A DNA stretch of 64,000 bases from Aureobasidium sp. EXF-3400 (GCA_024195585.1 SWBL01000092.1:1-64000); one strand, 5' to 3'. Shown: positions 24,740 to 35,473, counted from the first letter of the stretch. The notes: generated by a model from the letters alone, not told the origin. Translations and numbers: made by a program.

Positions 24740-26077
24740 ATGGCTTCTACTTCGAGTTCATCGCACCAGTACCCTCTGGTCAAGCTGCCTCATCCTTTCC
24801 TGACATCATACCGAGTCAATGTTGTCTCTTCCAATACACCCGCCAGAAGGGTCTTGCATCTGGAAGAGCAGCCCTCCAACGGAAAGGCCCCAGCTGAAGC
24901 ATTGCACTCGGACTCGTTGACATGGCTGGACTTGCATACCACACCCAAAGAATCACATCCTCCGCTCAATGATAACAGCGACTGGGCTCGTGCTGTCCGC
25001 GGTCCGCAGACGACCTTCAAATGGCCTGAGAGTACCGCTCCTACCCTCGGCCAGGTGTGGAATGTCGTCCACGCCATCTACCTCGCCTACCCCAACACCG
25101 AGCACTTCCGCTTGACATTGCAAGGCGGAGAGAAACAAACCCTACACGATGAATTGCTAGCCACCGGCCTGGCCATCGACCACCCCAAACCATGGCACTT
25201 ACCCAACGAGTCCATTCCTCGCAGCAACGAACTCCTCATCCTGCGTAGTTCCTTCTGGCAAGGCGCCGCATCACCCACCGGCCCCCGTCCCATCTGGGTC
25301 CTCGGCGACGGCATCGATGCACCTCTCCGCACACCCCTCTCCAACTACCCTCTGATGCCCGAGAACCACCACTTCACCATGAAATTCCCCTCCGAGCGCG
25401 TCTACGCTCGCCACCCCATCCGTCGCCCTAAACCCGCTCCCCAAAGCATCTGCTACTCCCGCTACATCCCCGAAGTAGACCAGCACTTTTCTCTGCAAGT
25501 AGTCGACTGGACATCCCCCGAACACCTCAATCTCTTCCACACATGGCAAAACGACCCTCGCGTCGCCAAAGGATGGAATGAAACCGGCGACTTGGAACAC
25601 CATCGCAACTACCTCAGAAACTTGCATTACGATCCTCATGTCTTATGTCTCTTTGGCCGTTTCGACTCCACACCCTTCTCCTACTACGAGCTCTACTGGG
25701 CAAAAGAAGACCACTACGGCGCTCACTTTGCCGCTGGAGACTACGACCGCGGCCGCCACTCTCTCGTCGGCGACCCCAGTTTCCGCGGCGCCAAACGCGT
25801 AAACGCATGGTACTCTTCCTGTATCCATTACTGTTTCCTCGACGACCCTCGCACTGCAAATGTAGTTGGCGAGCCCAAAGCTTCAGGTAGCATTATTTTG
25901 AGCTATGAGCAGAGTCAGGGGTTGGCGATTGGTAAGTTTGTGGATTTGGGACATAAGAGGAGTGTGCATAGTGTGGCGAGTAGGGAGAAGTGGTTTCAGT
26001 TGTGTCCGGTGTTTTGGGATGGAAGGGAGAGGCCTTTGGAGAGTGCTGATCGGGCTGCTTGGGCTGCTAAGTTGTAG
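24740..26077 (+). CDS. sidF: N5-hydroxyornithine acyltransferase (SidF type), PTS1 signal
   Basis: SidF moves the anhydromevalonyl group from CoA to N5-hydroxyornithine, the last step before the SidD synthetase. The single exon encodes about 445 aa, close to the family's roughly 460. The C-terminal half (about residues 252-417) matches the siderophore acyltransferase fold: [13 protein letters not shown], then [25 protein letters not shown], then the FLDDPR and GEPKASN-like region read here as GEPKASGS. The protein ends AAKL, a canonical peroxisomal targeting signal, as in Aspergillus SidF. The start at 24740 (CACAATGGC context, before MASTSSSS) was preferred because SidF proteins start close to their LPHPFL segment. 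An in-frame ATG at 24500 would add 80 residues of unconserved look. It is divergent from sidD. A closely related acetyl-transferring paralogue (SidL-like) is the main alternative. Confidence 0.92.
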   Translation: MASTSSSSHQYPLVKLPHPFLTSYRVNVVSSNTPARRVLHLEEQPSNGKAPAEALHSDSLTWLDLHTTPKESHPPLNDNSDWARAVRGPQTTFKWPESTAPTLGQVWNVVHAIYLAYPNTEHFRLTLQGGEKQTLHDELLATGLAIDHPKPWHLPNESIPRSNELLILRSSFWQGAASPTGPRPIWVLGDGIDAPLRTPLSNYPLMPENHHFTMKFPSERVYARHPIRRPKPAPQSICYSRYIPEVDQHFSLQVVDWTSPEHLNLFHTWQNDPRVAKGWNETGDLEHHRNYLRNLHYDPHVLCLFGRFDSTPFSYYELYWAKEDHYGAHFAAGDYDRGRHSLVGDPSFRGAKRVNAWYSSCIHYCFLDDPRTANVVGEPKASGSIILSYEQSQGLAIGKFVDLGHKRSVHSVASREKWFQLCPVFWDGRERPLESADRAAWAAKL

Positions 26078-26132
26078 AATGTGTGTTGTGTTGTATATGA
26101 TTGAATGTTATTATTTGGTTGCAGACTCTATT

Positions 26133-28251
26133 TCATACGAATATCTTGCCAATCAAACTCAATACATTGGCTTCTGCAATGTCAATCTTCTCCTCGCTCT
26201 CGAGCTCACAAGCTTCAGTGAATGAATCAACCATACTAGCCACACTGTTCCTCCCACTCACGCAGCTCTGCACCTCCTTAGCTTCTGCACCTGTATTTCC
26301 CTTCGCCAGATCCACAACAAACTCTCCTCTGCCATTCTTGACCAATCTGCCTCGATCCCCAGTCTTGAGCAAACGTCCATAAACAGGATGCAGGAAGAAG
26401 ACTGTAGCATCTAGATCTGGACGATTGAGGAATCCTGATGGGAGACCAGAGCCACTGATAAACAAGTCTCCTACAGCGCCTAGAGGTACTGAGCTTCTTG
26501 TTTTTGGGTGCAAGAGTAAGTTATTTGTTCCAGAAAGTGGTGAGCCAATGAGAGAACCCCTTGTCGACGAAGATGTGTTGGAGACTATGCCGGTGAGGAT
26601 ATTATCGTTGGAAGCCGTGTAAAGCTTCAATACCCTCAAAGGTGAGTAAGCCGTCCTCGACACATCTTCCAGTTGCTGTATCAGAGATGTTGGTAAAGAG
26701 CCCTCACACCACAAGTGTCGCAACGAAGGCACTCGTGCGAGATCCAATGTCGAAGCTTGCGAAAACGTTGTGGTGGTGATTGTGGCTGAGACCTTGTCGA
26801 TTGCCGTGTTGAGATTCAGAGTCGGACCGACAGCACATAATGTTCCTCCCGTGCACCATGTAGCAAAAATCTCCAAACATGAGATGTGACTAACAGGAGA
26901 AGACGATGCAAGCCAGCGAAATCCTTTCTTTGTCATATACGAAGGGATTTGTTTGGAGTAGGATGCTACCATCGAAGAAGCTGCTCGATGTGTCATTTTT
27001 GCTCCGACGGGCATAGCTGAAGAAGCGCTGCTGTACATCACGTATGCGAGATCTGTGTCTGCGATGCTGGGCAGTAGTTTGTCGTCTTGTATATGTGGTG
27101 TTTGCATCCAGGCGGTGATGAACTCGTTGACGTCCAGATAGGCGGATAAATCGTCATCATCGCAATACCATGCATCCCAAGGACATCCGCAGAGCATAGG
27201 TCCATTGGTCAAGACAACTGAAGCACAAGTATCTTCGACGATACTCTGCAGTTCGAGAGCAGGTGCGTCAACTGGCAGCGGACAAAATGCATACCCTGCT
27301 TTCAGTACTGCTAACCAGGAGATGTAAAGTGCTGGTGAAGCTTTCATGTAGACTGGCACAATGATTTGCCCATTCTGGGATGGCTGAGGGATACTGTTGC
27401 GGAGCTTGTGCGCAAGTGATGTCGTGACAGCATCTAGTTGCCGGTAAGTCATTGTAAATTGTGTGGTTTCTGATCGGTAGTCGAGTGCATGGCGACCGGG
27501 GTGCTCGTTCACTGTCTTCTGGAAAGTCGAGTGGAGCAATAAGAAGTCAGCTCCACTGTTATGTAGCGGTCGTTGCTGCAAAGGCGGATGATTGAGGATA
27601 GAGAGTCGTGTTTCCTGATCGCTGTAGATTTGTGTCCGGGATATATGATTGACGAGCATCTTGAAAGCTGCGCCCGCATACTCTTCGTCCATCAGAAGCG
27701 TATCATATCTCATTGTCAATGTCATCTCCATGGCATGGTATTGAACAACAAACGGCTGTCAGTGTCGTCAGACAAGTACTCCTTGTCAACTAGAGGGAAG
27801 AAAAACTTACGCAACTAAGCAGTGCTGGTGCCTCTGCTGATGAAAAGCTATCCACATCCGCAATGATCTCGAGACCAAAGTCAAAGTTCGTTGTGTCTTC
27901 TTCCTCGTGCTGGATAATATCAAACATATAGTCATGAGGTTGCTCATGTTCTGACGATATTTCTCCAGTGAATGCCTTGGCTTGGATGACCTGTGGCTCA
28001 AATGCATGGTATAATGCTGTCCGTAAAGCATATTGGAACGTAACTTCGCTCTCGCCAGTGTAGGTCGCAACGAATTGAGAATAGCTCTTCAGAAGAGCCT
28101 CTCTGCCTTTTGGACATGGTACGTAATTTGTTGCGAAGCTGAATTTTCGCTGCTTGTAACGAGTCTCGTCAATGTCTTCATGCTGGATTGGCGACAACAG
28201 ATCGCTGAGTCTCGGAAAGGTAGTGGGCTGGATGATCGATGAGTCTGCCAT
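26133..28251 (-). CDS. Stand-alone, degenerate SidC-like adenylation-domain protein
   Basis: Resembles the N-terminal region plus first adenylation domain of ferrichrome-type synthetases (SidC/NPS2), but has no carrier or condensation domain. Exons 28251-27811 and 27755-26133 (55-bp intron GTAAGT..ACAG) give about 687 aa. Family signs are REALLKSY, LTMRYD, PVYMKASPALYISWLAVLKAG and RGSLIGSP..VPLGAVGDL, and the TGD motif is kept (LLKTGDRGRL near 612). The phosphate-binding loop near 386-400 reads SSASSAMPVGA instead of TSGSTGxPKG, losing its glycines and lysine. The usual YGPTE segment reads LYTASND. The GRxDxQVKxRG motif and the C-terminal catalytic lysine domain are absent. Adenylation activity is therefore unlikely. 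The frame and intron are intact, so it is not an obvious pseudogene. It is convergent with sidF (55 bp between stop codons) and divergent from sidI. Confidence 0.85.
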
Positions 28252-28268
28252 TGTTCTGATTTTCGATG

Positions 28269-28278
28269 GATAAGATAA
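28269..28278 (+). promoter_or_regulatory. Tandem GATA element GATAAGATAA
   Basis: Two overlapping GATAA cores lie only 18 bp upstream of the SidC-like ATG, so the element may be within the transcribed leader. The same decamer is present at 32729 and, inverted, at 38210. Confidence 0.45.
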
Positions 28279-28599
28279 GTGGTATCAAAATGATCATCAC
28301 TCTTCATAACCATCCCACATGGTTGCCTGTCCATCGTGTCATGACCCTGTCCCTCTGAGACTGATCGCATTGAAGCCCGTCCGGAAGCCTCGGTGATGGC
28401 AGCTCTGTCACATAGATCAGGGACGCGACGAGAGTTCCGTGCCCTAAGTCGCCGCTTGACACAGCCAAGGAGACGTCGCAAGACGATGCCAAATCCGAGC
28501 TCATTCCGCGAGAGATGATCGTCGCGACGGAGAGAAAAAATCCGACAAGGTTGAACGAGGTGCAGCGGTGGTGCATTGACAGTGGATTTAGGGTTATCA

Positions 28600-28608
28600 A
28601 TCTGATAA
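28600..28608 (+). promoter_or_regulatory. GATA-factor site ATCTGATAA
   Basis: Exact consensus at about the middle of the SidC-like/sidI divergent region. Confidence 0.7.
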
Positions 28609-29100
28609 TCGACCCGCTCAAGCGCAGTAAGCTCGCACCACGTCTTGGCGAGCATGATGCCGCGTGGTTTGGCTGGCCTTCCCGAACTTCCGCTCCTCCC
28701 TTCCATCAAGCTCGTGTCAGAGACTTGTCTCGCCTTTCACAAGCTTTCCATGGTTTGCTTTGCAGTCTTGGTTTCCTCCTTGCTTTGCTTCTCTGTTGTC
28801 AGGGCTGATTCAGGGTCCGTATTGACGCCGTTGATCGACTGGGTTGAATCAAGCACGCGGTGATCAATTCATCACCTCCCTCTTCCGAGTATGCCTGCCG
28901 AAGCGAAACAGCACGGTCCGTTCGCGTTGGACGCGAGAACTTGCGCATCCCAAGAGCCGCCGTTGCTTTTGGCTTGCTCACATCATCAATTTGAAATGAC
29001 GTTGGGCTGTGCCTGTCGCGACTCGCCAGGACCATCCAGCCGGTGTCGGGCTGGATGATTGACGATGGTAGGCATGGCGGGGCATGCATTGGTACATTTT

Positions 29101-29109
29101 TTATCAGAT
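29101..29109 (-). promoter_or_regulatory. GATA-factor site ATCTGATAA (minus strand)
   Basis: Reads TTATCAGAT on the plus strand, 44 bp upstream of the sidI start codon. Confidence 0.7.
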
Positions 29110-29152
29110 CCGCGTTGGATGATGAAGACATTGATGTACGAAGACAATCACA

Positions 29153-30936
29153 ATGCAAACAATCAACAGCATCTACGAGGTGAATACACCGCAAATCCAA
29201 CCATCTCTCTTCCATGGACCAGCAGATCCTCCATTGGTGACAGTAGCATTGGGAGAATTCCTGGACATCCAATGCGAACGATATGGAGAGCGTGAAGCAC
29301 TCGTCTTCCCTTGGACTGGAACACGATGGACATACAACGACTTGAAAGAAGAGAGTTCCAAGCTCGCCAGATACCTTTACTCGCGAGGCATCCGTCCAGG
29401 GGACCGGATAGCAATTCTCGCTGGTAACAGAGTCGAATATGCTTCAGTCTTCTTTGCGTGTATGCGTATTGGCGCTGTGCTGGTCATCCTGAACAACACC
29501 TACACCATCCCTGAGGCAGAGTATGCTCTCCAGTACACAGGTGAGTAATGAATTTGTTATATGATAGAGGTGATCCTCCTAACAATTCTCTAGATTGCAA
29601 GGTGCTCTTCGCAACGCCGACGATCGGTAAACACATCGACAACTCGACTATGCTCAGGCAGTTCTCGAACAGCCCGGAAAAGTTGCCAGCATTGCAGCAG
29701 ATTGTCATCCTCGCAGACAAGCTCGACAACCTTCTACACTACCAAGATGCCATCAAGATCGGATCACGACTACCCAATGAACCAGTCAAGCAAGTACAAG
29801 ACAGTCTCTCACCTTACGAGACATGCAACCTTCAATTCACAAGTGGATCCACCGGTCATCCCAAGGCAGCCATGCTGACACATCATGGACTCCTCAACAA
29901 TTCTCGCTTCATTGGCGATCGAATGAGCCTGACAGCAGAAGATGTACTCTGCTGTCCACCACCCATGTTCCACTGCTTCGGTCTGGTACTAGGCATGTTG
30001 GCTTGCTTGACACACGGTGCAAAAATTGTATATCCTTCAGAAATCTTCGACGGACCCTCAGTACTGCAGGCCATTACTGAGGAGAGATGCACCGCCATCC
30101 ACGGCGTGCCAGCCATGTTCGACACCTTGTTCAGTCTACCACGCCCCGCAGGTTTCAACTGCGACAGGCTGCGGACAGGAATCATCGCAGGTGCCCCTGT
30201 GCCACGCCATCTGATGGAACTACTGGTCAATGAGTTCGGCATGTCAGAATTCACTAGCAGCTACGGCCTCACCGAAGCCTCGCCGACCTGTTTCAATGCC
30301 TTTGTTGATGACTCCATCGACCGCCGCCTCACCACAGTAGGCACACTGATGCCACACGCCCACGCCAAGATCGTCGACAAGAACAACCGCATCGTCCCTG
30401 TCGGCACCCGCGGCGAATTGTGCATTGCAGGATACCAACTTCAGCAAGGCTACTTCCGTAATGCTGCGAAGACAGCCGAAGCCATGGAGCGCGATGCCGA
30501 TGGTGTGCTGTGGCTACACACTGGCGATGAAGCAGTCTTTGATCGGTACGGCTACTGTTCAATCACTGGACGTTTCAAAGACATCATTATCCGCGGTGGT
30601 GAGAACATCTACCCGCTGGAGATTGAGGAACGCCTCGTCAAGCATGATGCAGTCGAGCGAGCCATTGTTGTCGGACTACCTCACACCAAATACGGCGAAG
30701 TAGTTGCTGCATTCTTGCAACGTGCTACTGGAGCTAGCAAGCCTAGTGACGAGGAAGTGCGCGAGTGGACGAGACAAACTTTGGGACGTCACAAGGCTCC
30801 TTCTCATGTCTTCTGGCTGGGTGAGAACGGCGTCACCGATCAGATCCCCATCACTGGTAGTGGCAAGATCAAGAAGTTTGAGATGAGAAAGATCGGAGAA
30901 GAACTGTTGGCTTCTATGCCCAGGGCTAAGCTTTAA
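29153..30936 (+). CDS. sidI: Acyl-CoA ligase, mevalonyl-CoA ligase (SidI) type, PTS1 signal
   Basis: SidI activates mevalonate as its CoA ester, the first dedicated step towards the anhydromevalonyl group of fusarinine. Exons 29153-29540 and 29594-30936 (53-bp intron GTGAGT..CTAG) give about 576 aa, the normal size for this ANL-family ligase. All motifs are intact: FTSGSTGHPKAAMLTHHG, SSYGLTEASP, WLHTGD, and GRFKDIIIRGGENIYPLEIEE, with a late catalytic lysine in GSGKIKKFE. The last residues are RAKL, a canonical PTS1. Aspergillus SidI instead uses an N-terminal PTS2, and I see no PTS2 at this N-terminus. Its neighbours are the SidC-like gene (divergent) and the SidA-like gene (convergent). 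Other medium-chain acyl-CoA ligases share these motifs, so the specific assignment leans on context. Confidence 0.9.
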
Positions 30937-31254
30937 GCGCAAGACAGAGGCCTTGTCTATTTTTTCTATGACTACGATTTTCTTGTGATCTTTGATAATC
31001 TGAGCTGTGCAAAAGTATGATTATTTCAATGATCTCTCATATATACATCCCACTCCTGAATTTTTCAACTCTCAATTGCACTGTGAAATAATATGAGCCT
31101 CGTTATCGTCAATCTAAGGCAACGAACAAGACATCGGTGACGGAGAACCAGCATGGAGACAAAAGGTATAAGCAGAACAAATAACGCTATCAATGCAAAT
31201 TCAAAGAACCTAAGCTTTACTTTTCGCCTCCCAAATATTGAATCATACATCCCC
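30937..31254. other. Spacer between convergent sidI and SidA-like genes
   Basis: This 318-bp AT-rich stretch lies between two stop codons and should hold both terminators. Nothing else was recognised. Confidence 0.5.
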
Positions 31255-32683
31255 TTACAACATAGCAAACTCACCCCTGACATCCTCACCACCAACCACA
31301 CTATCAAGCAAAGAAGCCAACAATCTACTTCCCCGCTCAACAGCATATCCCATATCCTCATCTCTGCTTCCCTGCTCCAAAGATCCCAAAACCCAAATTC
31401 CACAATCTTTGCTTACTGCATTTCTTCGCAACAAAAGTTTATACTCTGCATCCACTGTAGGTTTTCCTTGCAGTAATTGCGAGGCTTCGATATCGGTGAG
31501 GAGTGGTGTGCTGTGGGTGTATCCTCCTGCGGAAATGATGATGTCGAAAGCTTGGGTGCTCTGCGAAACAGCATTTGTGTGTGTGTTTTTGAGCACCAGG
31601 CGGGTTTTGGAGCCGGATGGGACGGTGGAGATGATTTTGGAGAGGGGTGTGATGGTGAAGCGCCAGGTGGATGGGTGAGGAGACATAACACGTTGGGCGT
31701 AGAGGTTTTCATAGAGGGCTTCGAGGGTTTTGAGGGAGATTTTTGGGTGCGAGGGGGTAGTGGAGGGGGAGAGAAGGCGAGGGCGGAGTTCGGGTGGGTA
31801 TTGGGAGGTTGTTGCGCCGGGGAGGCAGTCGTCGATGATGTCTTGGGTGCTGTGATGTTTGTCAGAGATGTTTATGTTTTGTGGAAGAGTGAGATTGGAC
31901 TCACAAGGAAGTAGTGTCTTCTGGTCGCAGTGCAGAGTCCTCGATGAACATTGTTGCTCGCGCACGGTGTAGAGCTCCTGCGCTCTGCAAATGCTCGAAG
32001 ATCTCAGCGGCCTCCTGATCCGCTCCCACGATAGCGATGTCTTGGTCTTTGAGTTTGTGCAGCAAAGGTGCAACTTCAGAAGTATGCAGCACCTGGCCCT
32101 TTGCACCCATCAAAGCATCAGGAATGCTAGGCTTTGAGCCGGTAGCCAAAACAACACGCTTGGAAGCAATAATACTGTTATTGCCCTGAGCATCTTGCAC
32201 ATTGATCTTCCAGCCATTAACCTGCGAAGACCCATTCTTGACAGGAACAACTCTGGTAACAGTACTCGAGTACCTCACCCACTCCCTCTCTTGCATCTTT
32301 TCCGCAACCCACGAAAGATAGTTTCCCATAACCAATCTCGTGGGAGCCATGTGCGAAGAATTGACAAACTGCACCAACTGCTCGCTCTCGAACAAGTAGT
32401 TTACAAACGTAAACTCGCTGCGAGGATTGCGTGTGGTGATCAAGTCACGTAAGAAAGAAGTGCGTGTGGCATTTTCTGGCAATACTGTTGCGGGAGCCCA
32501 GTTGAATGCGTCCTTAGACTCCAGAAACAGGACATTGAGTGTGGTTTCCGAGTCTGCGAGTGCGGTTGCGAGGGAAAGTGCTGTGCTGCCGAAGCCTACG
32601 ACAACAAGATCGTAAGAGTGAGATGAAGATGAGGCATCGGATAGTTTAGCCTGAGGTGTGGTTTCCTGGACTTGGAACGACAT
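31255..32683 (-). CDS. Divergent L-ornithine N5-monooxygenase (SidA)-like flavoprotein
   Basis: SidA hydroxylates ornithine, the committed step of hydroxamate siderophores. Exons 32683-31905 and 31849-31255 (55-bp intron GTGAGT..ACAG) give about 457 aa, shorter than SidA (about 500). Homology is clear: DLVVVGFG (residues 25-32, FAD), RNPRSEFTFVNYL (85-97), VVLATGSKP (177-185), TMFIEDSALRP (244-254) and LYENLYAQRV. Key points differ from SidA as I recall it. The FAD GxGxxG reads GFGSTA, and the NADPH motif reads GADQEA (from 220). The substrate lysine in FIKDL is Arg79 (FLRDL). The conserved NYSVV segment and the late THGLSDSLLS segment are not recognisable. It may be a neofunctionalised or inactive paralogue with true sidA elsewhere. 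The promoter holds one exact GATA site and two ATCTGATTAGAT copies, so it is probably iron-regulated. Confidence 0.85.
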
Positions 32684-32728
32684 GATTGCAGTGACTCAAA
32701 AAAGTACCTTGAAGGTAAACAAAAGATT

Positions 32729-32738
32729 GATAAGATAA
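32729..32738 (+). promoter_or_regulatory. Tandem GATA element GATAAGATAA
   Basis: Second copy of the decamer, 46 bp upstream of the SidA-like ATG. Confidence 0.45.
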
Positions 32739-32972
32739 AGAAAGTGTGCAAGGAAGGATGCGGATCAAAAATATTGCTACAGAGTACAAAGAGATCAATC
32801 TCCCAAGTACAACTGGACTTGCTCGGCAATCCACATCGTACGGTCTTGCCCTTCCCTACCACAACTGCCTCCGTCCATCGGCCGAATGCAAATTCAAGGC
32901 ACGACTGACACTGCTCAAACGCAGCACCATTCCGATGTTGAGCGATGCTCGTGCCAGGCTCCATCACGTTGC

Positions 32973-32981
32973 ATCTGATAA
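32973..32981 (+). promoter_or_regulatory. GATA-factor site ATCTGATAA
   Basis: Exact consensus 290 bp upstream of the SidA-like start. Confidence 0.7.
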
Positions 32982-33255
32982 AAAACTTTTTAGACTTTGC
33001 GACCCACACGTGCTTGCTGGTATCATGCAGGGCTCATCTCGAGCACGAGCACTGCGGAACGTTGATGACGCCGAGAGTTTTAGACAGACGCCCTCGAGTC
33101 AAGCCACCATTTTCTTGTAGCAAGGAAAATAAAGGCGCGCAAGCGAGAAGCAGCGGAACCGGAAAGTTGTGAGGGAAGCTGCGAGCGGTGAAGCGATCCG
33201 TGCAGAAACGAGAAGAGGTCAAAGCTCAGGTAGATCAATTGATTATCGGAGTACC

Positions 33256-33267
33256 ATCTGATTAGAT
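33256..33267. promoter_or_regulatory. ATCTGATTAGAT 12-mer
   Basis: Third perfect copy of the 12-mer, 573 bp upstream of the SidA-like start. Confidence 0.6.
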
Positions 33268-33390
33268 TTTTCTTGTCGCTGGCATGCATGGTCTTGTGAT
33301 ACGTCTTGCTTCGTACCCGTTTGCCCTATACCCTCCATCGCTTGTCAAAGCAGTGGGACTCTCCGAGTGTATCCGAGAGCGAAAAGTTCG

Positions 33391-33402
33391 ATCTGATTAG
33401 AT
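33391..33402. promoter_or_regulatory. ATCTGATTAGAT 12-mer
   Basis: Fourth perfect copy, 135 bp from the third. Confidence 0.6.
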
Positions 33403-33610
33403 TGCTCTGGACGGTTGGGCGGGTGTGTCAGTGCAGAGCATGGGTTGATGCTAGTCTACACGTGGTGTCATGGTTCGAGTTGCTCACTGAAGAGAAGCAG
33501 GGGAAGGTCACCAGCTCTCGGTGCTAGCCGTTCGTCAGACAGGGTGATCGATCCGGGGGATTTTGTGACGAAGAGACCGAGGTTCCGAGGTGGACTGTTG
33601 AGATGGTGGT

Positions 33611-33627
33611 GATTGATTAGATATTGG
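33611..33627. promoter_or_regulatory. GATTAGAT-CCAAT composite
   Basis: GATTGATTAGAT runs directly into ATTGG (inverted CCAAT). The arrangement matches the one at 24117-24134 with one base less between the elements. Confidence 0.5.
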
Positions 33628-33772
33628 TGATATGAGATCACCGTAAAGATCAGAGAGTGTTGTTACCTTCAGAGTCCAGAAGGTCAAGGGACAGGCAAGG
33701 AAAAGTGGTAAAGAGAAAGGCGGCTTGCGAAATATGTACATTTATCGTTATGCTTTTGACTGATCACCTCAT

Positions 33773-34902
33773 CTATGCGCTTCCTGTAGACTTGCTCAGG
33801 TATCCCAATATCTTCTCTACCAGGAATTTCCTCGCCGGGCCTTGATCATCATTGCTCAGGGCGTGGGATGCATTGGGTACAACAGCGGTATGCTCGTCGT
33901 CCCAAATCTCCTTTTCTCCGCCAGCATTGGCTGCCTTAGCCCATCTCTTCATCAGACCTGCTTTGTCCACCCACTCAGGCACGGCTTGGTCTGCGCCAGA
34001 GTAGAAAGCAGCCATCTTGTTCTTCAACAGTCCTTGCTTCTGAATCATACCGAACGACTTTGCCAATTGCTCGTCGCTGAGATCTGAACTGAAGACATCG
34101 TCCTCGGAGGGGTTGTGTGGACTCTCGGGGCTTACCAGACTGAGGAAGCGACGTGCGGATAGTGGTGTGTTGGCAGGGTAGCCGATCTGGTATGTCAGGT
34201 GGATGGGAAGCAGCGCATCAAATGTCTGGTCTTCTTTGCTGGCGAACTCTTTTGCCATCTTCTCTAATTGCTCGTAGTAGGCCTGGCATTGCTCTGGGGT
34301 GTTTCCACGGAAGCCATGTTGACAGACGAGTTTGATGCATTCTCTGTCACTGATGGGTGCTTGCATGATGGCACCATCGAGCGCCAATCGCTTCAGATGT
34401 GTAAGATCCGAGTCGAAGGAGGGGTTTGTGGTGTGAGGGTTTGATCTTGACAAGTAGTGTAGCACCATCTGACTGCCAGTCGAGTGTCCCATCAACACAA
34501 TCTTGCCATCATCGCCAAACTTGGATGTCTTGTAGTCCTTGATGTATCTTATTGCTTGAGCGAGCTCGTCTGTGTCTCTGTCGAGGTGTCCGAGTCCCCA
34601 TGATTGGTACGAAGACGTGAGGGTGAGAGAGAAAAGCGACCACTCTGTTTGTGATAGGGCGTGAACCAGATCGGCTGTGTAAGACGTCGTTCCTAGACCA
34701 TCACCGAGACCTCCGACGAAGAGGATGCTATGAGGCTTGCGGGCAGCATTGGCGGTGTACTCGAATGTGGTCAATGTCTCTGTCTACAGCTCATGCGTTA
34801 GTAGCTGTCATTGAGGGTTTAGAGATTGTGAAGACGTACGAAGTGGTGCAAGACTCCCTGCATACCACCCTTGGGCCAGAATTGCGAGTATTTGCTCATC
34901 AT
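33773..34902 (-). CDS. sidJ: Fusarinine-type siderophore hydrolase (SidJ, DUF1749)
   Basis: SidJ is a cytosolic alpha/beta hydrolase that cleaves the ester bonds of fusarinine-type siderophores after uptake to free iron. Exons 34902-34840 and 34783-33773, with a 56-bp intron (GTACGT..GTAG). The short first exon supplies MMSKYSQFWPKGGMQGVLHHF, the N-terminus expected in this family, and the total is about 357 aa. Visible landmarks are the FVGGLGDGL oxyanion region, the nucleophile elbow GHSTGSQ (Ser122) and a late NASHALSNDDQ carrying the likely catalytic histidine. In Aspergillus sidJ also sits in a siderophore cluster, next to sidF. Here it lies between the SidA-like gene and the siderophore transporter, all on the minus strand. 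Its promoter holds three exact GATA sites. Confidence 0.93.
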
Positions 34903-35228
34903 AATGTGTCTTGTAAGGTACAGTCGATATGCTCGAATCACAGAATCCAGATGTCGTATTGCTGAAGCCAACGGTATACACACACGCAATCGATACAGTC
35001 AATGAGATGGAGATCAAGACACGACACAAGCACGACCCCTCGATGTCAGACTCGACTCACGGTGATACACCACTTTCTCCGGGCACAAATTATCCAGCGG
35101 CATCGGGCTCGAGCTCTGGGCTATGCACCACCACGACAGCAAGAACTGTCACAGAAACAAAGCAGCTTGTGGCAGGACCCACCCACGGGTCTGATAACCC
35201 TTGCCCGTTAGCACACCCAACAGAAAAA

Positions 35229-35237
35229 ATCTGATAA
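35229..35237 (+). promoter_or_regulatory. GATA-factor site ATCTGATAA
   Basis: Exact consensus 327 bp upstream of the sidJ start. Confidence 0.7.
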
Positions 35238-35345
35238 AACCGATCAGGGCTGGTGCGCTCTGTGCTTGGCAGGGCGCGTCGGATCAGATAGCTCCCTAGC
35301 GGCACTTAGAAAGCTTCGCGGCGTCCAGCCCTCGCTAAGCGTCGG

Positions 35346-35354
35346 ATCAGATAA
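35346..35354 (+). promoter_or_regulatory. GATA-factor site ATCAGATAA
   Basis: Exact consensus in the sidJ promoter group. Confidence 0.7.
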
Positions 35355-35464
35355 TCTTGTTTTGACCCACCTCTGAACATTGCTTCATGGTCTCTCTAGC
35401 CGATGAGGTCTGCTTCATTAACGCACGTATCGGTGACGGATATCTCCACTTTATTCTATGCCGA

Positions 35465-35473
35465 TTATCTGAT
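35465..35473 (-). promoter_or_regulatory. GATA-factor site ATCAGATAA (minus strand)
   Basis: Reads TTATCTGAT on the plus strand. It is the distal member of the sidJ group. Confidence 0.65.

Larger units (their letters stand above)
28252..29152. promoter_or_regulatory. Divergent promoter, SidC-like gene and sidI
   Basis: This 901-bp region holds exact GATA consensus sites at 28600 and 29101 and a GATAAGATAA element just upstream of the SidC-like start. The spacing suggests joint iron control of the two genes. No supported gene lies inside it. Confidence 0.7.
32684..33772. promoter_or_regulatory. Promoter region of the SidA-like gene
   Basis: These 1,089 bp separate the SidA-like start codon from the sidJ stop codon (both minus strand). 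It holds GATAAGATAA at 32729, exact GATA consensus at 32973, ATCTGATTAGAT at 33256 and 33391, and a GATTAGAT-CCAAT composite at 33611. No convincing gene lies within. Confidence 0.7.
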
